From: an uncultured Chloroflexota bacterium
GTDB lineage: Bacteria; Chloroflexota; Anaerolineae; Anaerolineales; Anaerolineaceae
Length of the DNA stretch: 9,524 nt
Reading direction: 5' to 3'
Assembly: GCA_902795255.1 (NCBI GenBank)
Contig: CADBKS010000113.1
Coordinates: 1 to 9,524 of the forward strand
Shown here in pieces: positions 6,286 to 9,524 of this stretch. Both the position numbers and the translations under genes were made by a program. Each line of letters starts with the position of its first letter. The stretch's first letter is position 1. The notes under the pieces are model-generated. The model made no database searches. It was not told where the DNA came from and saw nothing but the letters and a program-made list of their open reading frames with translations.

Positions 6286-7980
6286 TTACAGATTTGTCCG
6301 CTCTTCCAGGATCCTGTTCGCGTCGGCTGTCATTTCAGCAATGAGACGGCTGGCGTCATCCTCGCTCTTCCCTTTGACGGAGAGATACATTTTCAGTTTC
6401 GGTTCCGTTCCGGAAGGACGTGCGATCAGTTTCGCTCCGCTTTCCATACGGAATTCCAGAACGTTTGAAGGGATCAGCCCCGTATCATCATTCAGATAGT
6501 CCGTGAAACCGATCACCTTATCACCGGCGATGGTTTTGGGATTGTCGTTGCGCAGGGAGTCCATGACCTTCCCCATGGCGATCATACCATCCGCACCTTT
6601 GAAAGCCTTGTTGATCAGACCGTTGCGGTAATAACCGTATTTTTCGTACAGTGCGTTGATGGCGTCCAGAAGCGACATTCCCTGTTTGGCATACCAGGCT
6701 GCGCATTCAACTGCGAGCATGACCGCGTTGACCCCGTCTTTGTCACGGACGTGCGGACCGGAGAGATAGCCATAGCTTTCCTCAAAGCCGAAAATAAAGC
6801 GTTCCGGATGCCCGGCAGCTTCAAGCTGTGCGATCTGTTCCCCGATATATTTGAAGCCCGTGAGCGTGCGGCGCAGGTCCACACCGTATTCTTTGGCGAT
6901 CGGCGTGACCATGTCGGTGGAAACGATGGTGGTCACGGCAACCGGATCCTTCGGCAGCGTTCCTTTTTCCAGCCGGTATCTGCACAGGTAGTCCAGCAGC
7001 AGAACACCCATTTCGTTGCCGGTGATCAGCCGGTAATCGCCTTTGCCGTCCGGAACAGCCGCTCCCATGCGGTCGCAGTCCGGGTCTGTTCCGATCAGAA
7101 GGTCAGCTTTTACTTCACGGACGAGCTGAAGACCGAGTTCCATCGCTTCACGGATCTCCGGATTGGGATACGGGCAGGTCGGGAAATGCCCGTCCGGATT
7201 TTCCTGTTCGGGAACAACGGTGAGATTTTTAACATTCATCTTCTTCAGAAGCATTTTCACGCATTCAAGTCCGGCTCCGTTCAGCGGAGTGTAGACAAGT
7301 TTCAGTGCGGATACATCATTGCCCGGACGCAGTTCGAGTACTGCGTTTACAAATGCTTCCAGACATTCATCGGGGATCAGGCGGATCAGTCCGGCAGTTA
7401 CGGCTTCATCATAATCGGCGAGTTTTACATCGGCAAACGGATCGGTCTTCTGGCTTGCAGCAAGAACCTTATCGGCCGCTTCCGGTGTGATCTGGCACCC
7501 ATCGCTGCCGTAGACTTTGTATCCGTTATATTCTGCGGGGTTATGGCTGGCGGTCACATTGATTCCTGCACCGCATTTGTAATAGCGGACAGCCCAGCTG
7601 ACAGCCGGAGTCGGGACGAGGCGAGGGTAAAGCCATGCGGTGATGCCGTTTGCGGCGCAGACCCGTGCTGCTTCCCGGGCGAAGAGATCACTGTTAATGC
7701 GGCTGTCATGACCGATCGCAACGGAAAGCGGCTGATCGGCGGATTTCAGATAATCGCAAAGACCCTGTGTAACTTTGCGGATGACGTAGATATTCATACG
7801 GTTTGTGCCGGCGCCAAGCACGCCGCGAAGACCTCCGGTTCCGAATTCCAGATCCCGGTAAAACCGTTCGTAAATATCTTTCTGGTCCCGTTCGGGGTCC
7901 AGGCTCTGCAGTTCATAAACAAGATCAGCGTCTTCTGTCGCGTACTGTTTCCACTCTGCCAATTCCGTGTTGATATCCAT
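6286..7980 (-). CDS. Phospho-sugar mutase, PGM2-type (phosphoglucomutase/phosphomannomutase family)
   Basis: This cytoplasmic alpha-D-phosphohexomutase moves phosphate between C1 and C6 of hexoses (or C1 and C5 of pentoses) through a phosphoserine. The 564-residue length is that of the longer PGM2/PgcA branch (about 560-600), not the 450-residue ManB/GlmM branch. Visible motifs in order: the N-terminal DLEFGTGGLRGVLGAGTNRM (43-62); the catalytic loop TASHNPAEYNGYKVY with phosphoserine S145; the metal-binding loop GTDPDCDR (D299, D301, D303); the sugar-selecting loop GFEESYGYL (398-406); and the phosphate-binding loop RPSGTEPKLKMY (521-532). All are intact, so it should be active. The ATG at 7980 follows GGGAG (7992-7988) with 7-nt spacing. 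It has its own promoter and terminator. A nucleoside phosphorylase lies just upstream on the same strand, which makes a phosphopentomutase role possible. Glucose-1-phosphate/glucose-6-phosphate interconversion is the default reading. Confidence 0.95.
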   Translation of the reverse strand: MDINTELAEWKQYATEDADLVYELQSLDPERDQKDIYERFYRDLEFGTGGLRGVLGAGTNRMNIYVIRKVTQGLCDYLKSADQPLSVAIGHDSRINSDLFAREAARVCAANGITAWLYPRLVPTPAVSWAVRYYKCGAGINVTASHNPAEYNGYKVYGSDGCQITPEAADKVLAASQKTDPFADVKLADYDEAVTAGLIRLIPDECLEAFVNAVLELRPGNDVSALKLVYTPLNGAGLECVKMLLKKMNVKNLTVVPEQENPDGHFPTCPYPNPEIREAMELGLQLVREVKADLLIGTDPDCDRMGAAVPDGKGDYRLITGNEMGVLLLDYLCRYRLEKGTLPKDPVAVTTIVSTDMVTPIAKEYGVDLRRTLTGFKYIGEQIAQLEAAGHPERFIFGFEESYGYLSGPHVRDKDGVNAVMLAVECAAWYAKQGMSLLDAINALYEKYGYYRNGLINKAFKGADGMIAMGKVMDSLRNDNPKTIAGDKVIGFTDYLNDDTGLIPSNVLEFRMESGAKLIARPSGTEPKLKMYLSVKGKSEDDASRLIAEMTADANRILEERTNL

Positions 7981-8017
7981 TGTAAAACTCCCTTATTAGT
8001 ATTATCACTTGGAATCA

Positions 8018-8046
8018 ATTATACTTCGTAATAGCCGGATTTTCAA
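8018..8046 (-). promoter_or_regulatory. Sigma-70-type promoter of the phosphohexomutase gene
   Basis: On the minus strand TTGAAA (8046-8041) and a perfect TATAAT (8023-8018) are separated by exactly 17 bp. Transcription should start near 8011, leaving a leader of about 30 nt that contains the GGGAG ribosome site. The gene can therefore be expressed independently of the damaged phosphorylase upstream. Confidence 0.8.
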
Positions 8047-8050
8047 ATCA

Positions 8051-8092
8051 ACCTGCAGAACAAAGAACGATCGGCGGCGTTTTTTTGCAGGT
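8051..8092. repeat. Inverted repeat just upstream of the mutase promoter
   Basis: ACCTGCA (8051-8057) and TGCAGGT (8086-8092) are perfect 7-bp inverted arms 28 bp apart, starting 5 bp from the -35 of the mutase promoter. There is no T-run on the minus strand after it, so it does not look like the terminator of the phosphorylase. It may be a regulatory site or chance. The 154-bp gap between phosphorylase and mutase shows no clear minus-strand terminator, so read-through is possible. Confidence 0.3.
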
Positions 8093-8134
8093 GAACCGGT
8101 CAGGTGCCGTTCTTCAAAGGCGCCTTATCGTCTT

Positions 8135-8888
8135 TTATTTGGTCCTCCATGCCAGTTCAAAGGCCAGCATGGCGATTTTTTCCTTATCGCTGAGTCTGAC
8201 ATTTCCATGGAGGCTGCGCGGGTCCCAGCTGCTGTGATCGAGATTGTCCCCCGCGTAGAGGAACTGGAAGAAATCGACTCCTCTGAAATCGCACATCGCC
8301 TGAACGGCGGCGCATTCCATTTCAACGCAAATGGCACCCTGTGATTTTCGCCGTGCGATCTTACCGGTAAAAGGCGTCCGTGGTCCAGGTCGTTCCCTCG
8401 ATGTATGGATACCCGAATTCATCACAAACAGATTTGAACTCCGGTACATATTTTTTGTTGACTTCGATCGTATCGGTTGGCGGTGCGTAATGATAGCTGG
8501 TTCCTTCATCACGGATCGCCAGCCGCGGGATGATAATGCCGCAGTCTTCGATACTTTTGTCCAGAACGCCGCAGTTTCCCAAAAGAATGATGCGTTCCCC
8601 GCCCATAGCAAGAACATCCTCAAACGATCCTGCACAGGCAGGCGCGCCCCCACGGGCTTTGACAAAAGCGAACTGCTTATCACGGTAGCTCACACGATAA
8701 ACCGGCCACTCTCCATCCACGTCATTGTATGAATCGATTTGTTCCCCGCCGAGAAAATCAATAAGCCGATTAAATAAATGGCGTGAAAAAAAGGATATGA
8801 TCGTACGGGGAAATCCGGGGATCCGGTCATGGACCATGTCCGGATCGATCACGGCGTGTTTATTGGGATCGAATTCTTCAAGGATCAT
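8135..8888 (-). pseudogene. Nucleoside (uridine-type) phosphorylase, broken by a frameshift
   Basis: This family splits a nucleoside with phosphate into a free base and (deoxy)ribose-1-phosphate. The first frame (8888-8361) gives 175 residues: MILEEFDPNKHAVIDPDMV at the start, the phosphate-site region RGGAPACAGSFEDVLAMG (79-96), IILLGNCGVLD (100-110), AIRDEGTSYHY (124-134) and TTWTTDAFYR (166-175), then TAA. The match resumes at once in another frame with GKIARRKSQG, the ribose-binding AICVEMECAA and FFQFLYAGDNLDHSSWDPRS, ending in a TAA at 8137-8135. The two parts add up to about 251 residues, normal for the family. Resuming requires about 2, 5, 8 or 11 lost bases or one gained base near 8361-8367. 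From my recollection that relatives read FYRETxxK here, a loss of 8 or 11 is likelier. The start has a good AGGAG 6 nt upstream. It is either a recent pseudogene or a sequence error; exact base specificity is unknown. Confidence 0.8.
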
Positions 8889-8959
8889 TATTTCTCCTGC
8901 GGTGTTTGTTTTATGCGGAGCAGTACAAACTGAATTATGTTCTAAATCATTTTCAGCTA

Positions 8960-8987
8960 ATTATACATAAAAAGACCGGCTTGTAAA
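8960..8987 (-). promoter_or_regulatory. Sigma-70-type promoter of the nucleoside phosphorylase
   Basis: On the minus strand TTTACA (8987-8982) and a perfect TATAAT (8965-8960) are spaced by 16 bp, about 70 bp ahead of the phosphorylase ATG. Control signals therefore look intact even though the coding frame is broken, which fits a recent mutation or a sequencing error rather than a long-dead gene. Confidence 0.7.
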
Positions 8988-9114
8988 GGGCGTTTCCGTT
9001 AGAAAAATATAAAATCGATCCGGACAGCCGGACTCACGCTGCTGCGGAAAATCAGAAATAAAATGATATGATTATTGGGAATTTATACTGAAATGAAAAG
9101 AGGCTTGAACTGGG

Positions 9115-9489
9115 GTGGGACAACTGAAACTGATCGCCTGTGACCTGGACGGGACGCTGCTGCTGAACGGTGCGCAGCAGCTGCAGCCCGGAACCTGTGA
9201 GCTGATCCGTGAACTGGGCAGCAGGGGGATCCTGTTCTGCGCCGCAAGCGGGAGACAGTACAGCAATCTGAGACGGTTGTTTGAGCCTGTTTCTGATGAG
9301 ATCGCCTATCTTTGTGAAAACGGCTGTCTCGGTTTTTATCAGGGCAGCAGGATCTTCAGGGAAACCATGGATCGTTCTCTCGGTCAGGAGCTGATGCGGG
9401 CCATCCTGGAAACGGAAGACGCCGAAATTTTGCTTTCCGGAGAAAAAGTATGTTATGTTCAGCCGAAAAATATGGAATACTTTTACTAA
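9115..9489 (+). CDS. Cof-type HAD-family phosphatase, truncated after 124 residues
   Basis: Proteins of this family are cytoplasmic phosphatases acting on sugar phosphates or similar small molecules. The N-terminus shows HAD motif I, KLIACDLDGTLL, with nucleophile D10 and acid/base D12. Motif II is ILFCAASGR with S45. The Cof-type NGCLGFYQGSRIFRE stretch (69-83) and the start of the cap domain (EILLSGEKVCYVQPKNMEYF) follow. The frame then ends at TAA (9487-9489). Family members are about 260-290 residues, so motif III lysine and the motif IV aspartates are missing, and this product cannot be a working HAD enzyme on its own. The in-frame TGA at 9106-9108 forces the start to GTG 9115 (or CTG 9124). 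AAGAGG at 9098-9103 is a somewhat distant ribosome site. The last 45 bases of the window are about 20% GC, suggesting an inserted element or a join. No convincing plus-strand promoter was found in 8990-9114. Confidence 0.8.
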   Translation: MGQLKLIACDLDGTLLLNGAQQLQPGTCELIRELGSRGILFCAASGRQYSNLRRLFEPVSDEIAYLCENGCLGFYQGSRIFRETMDRSLGQELMRAILETEDAEILLSGEKVCYVQPKNMEYFY

Positions 9490-9524
9490 AATTTTGCACT
9501 TATCACAATTATATTTTTTTGGAT

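Noticed and set aside
6751..8031. A 426-codon open frame on the plus strand, opposite the phospho-sugar mutase.
   Set aside because: It mirrors a highly conserved gene with all motifs intact and a matching promoter and terminator. Its own protein has no recognisable family pattern and no good ribosome site.
8102..8124. AGGTGCC/GGCGCCT inverted repeat after the phosphorylase stop as its terminator.
   Set aside because: On the minus-strand transcript the stem has a central mismatch, and no U-tract follows.
8361..8370. Programmed +1 frameshifting in the nucleoside phosphorylase.
   Set aside because: There is no slippery run or upstream stimulator, and the CGG-to-GGT re-pairing is poor. A mutation or sequence error is simpler.
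9017..9031. TCCGG-ACAG-CCGGA hairpin in the divergent gap as a terminator.
   Set aside because: The stem is only 5 bp, no T-run follows on either strand, and no gene ends nearby.
9067..9089. TATGAT (9067-9072) or TATACT (9084-9089) as the -10 of the HAD gene.
   Set aside because: Neither has an acceptable -35 at 16-18 bp, so no promoter is called.

Overview
The window reads as chromosomal sequence from an anaerobic, probably Gram-positive-like bacterium of roughly 50% GC. The best single clue is topA. It carries an N-terminal CxxC...CxxC zinc ribbon resembling DUF5679 and a Lys/Ala-rich linker ahead of the Toprim domain, a layout I associate with Chloroflexota (Anaerolineae-like lineages). 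That placement is an inference from memory, not a search result. I see no rRNA, tRNA, CRISPR array or complete mobile element.

Layout. (1) 2-142, plus strand: the last 46 codons of a nucleotidyltransferase, most likely mannose-1-phosphate guanylyltransferase, followed 18 bp later by (2) topA (161-2578, GTG start). (3) A near-perfect bidirectional terminator (2586-2618) separates topA from the convergent minus-strand operon. (4) That operon is a peptide/nickel-type ABC importer with gene order substrate-binding protein (5949-4381), DppB-type permease (4372-3449), DppC-type permease (3447-2620). No ATPase gene follows. (5) The 336-bp gap 5950-6285 holds the operon's putative promoter, a pair of AACGTT-centred sites 22 bp apart, a potentially folded ~170-nt leader, and the terminator of the next gene. 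(6) A minus-strand PGM2-type phosphohexomutase/phosphopentomutase (7980-6286) has a consensus promoter. (7) Upstream of it on the same strand is a nucleoside phosphorylase (8888-8135) whose reading frame is broken at about 8361-8367. (8) Diverging from it on the plus strand is a Cof-type HAD phosphatase (9115-9489) that stops at 124 residues, less than half the family length, just where the sequence becomes very AT-rich at the window edge.

How the genes fit together. Nucleoside phosphorylase releases (deoxy)ribose-1-phosphate. PGM2-family mutases can convert pentose-1-phosphates to 5-phosphates as well as interconvert glucose phosphates, so genes 7 and 6 could form a nucleoside-salvage pair. 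With the break in gene 7, that pairing may be decaying or may be hidden by a sequence error. The transporter looks like an oligopeptide-type uptake system that must borrow ATPases encoded elsewhere.

I found no convincing wholly new system. The observations most worth checking are the broken phosphorylase, the truncated HAD gene beside an abrupt composition change, the structured leader and paired sites ahead of the transporter operon, and the modified topA N-terminus.
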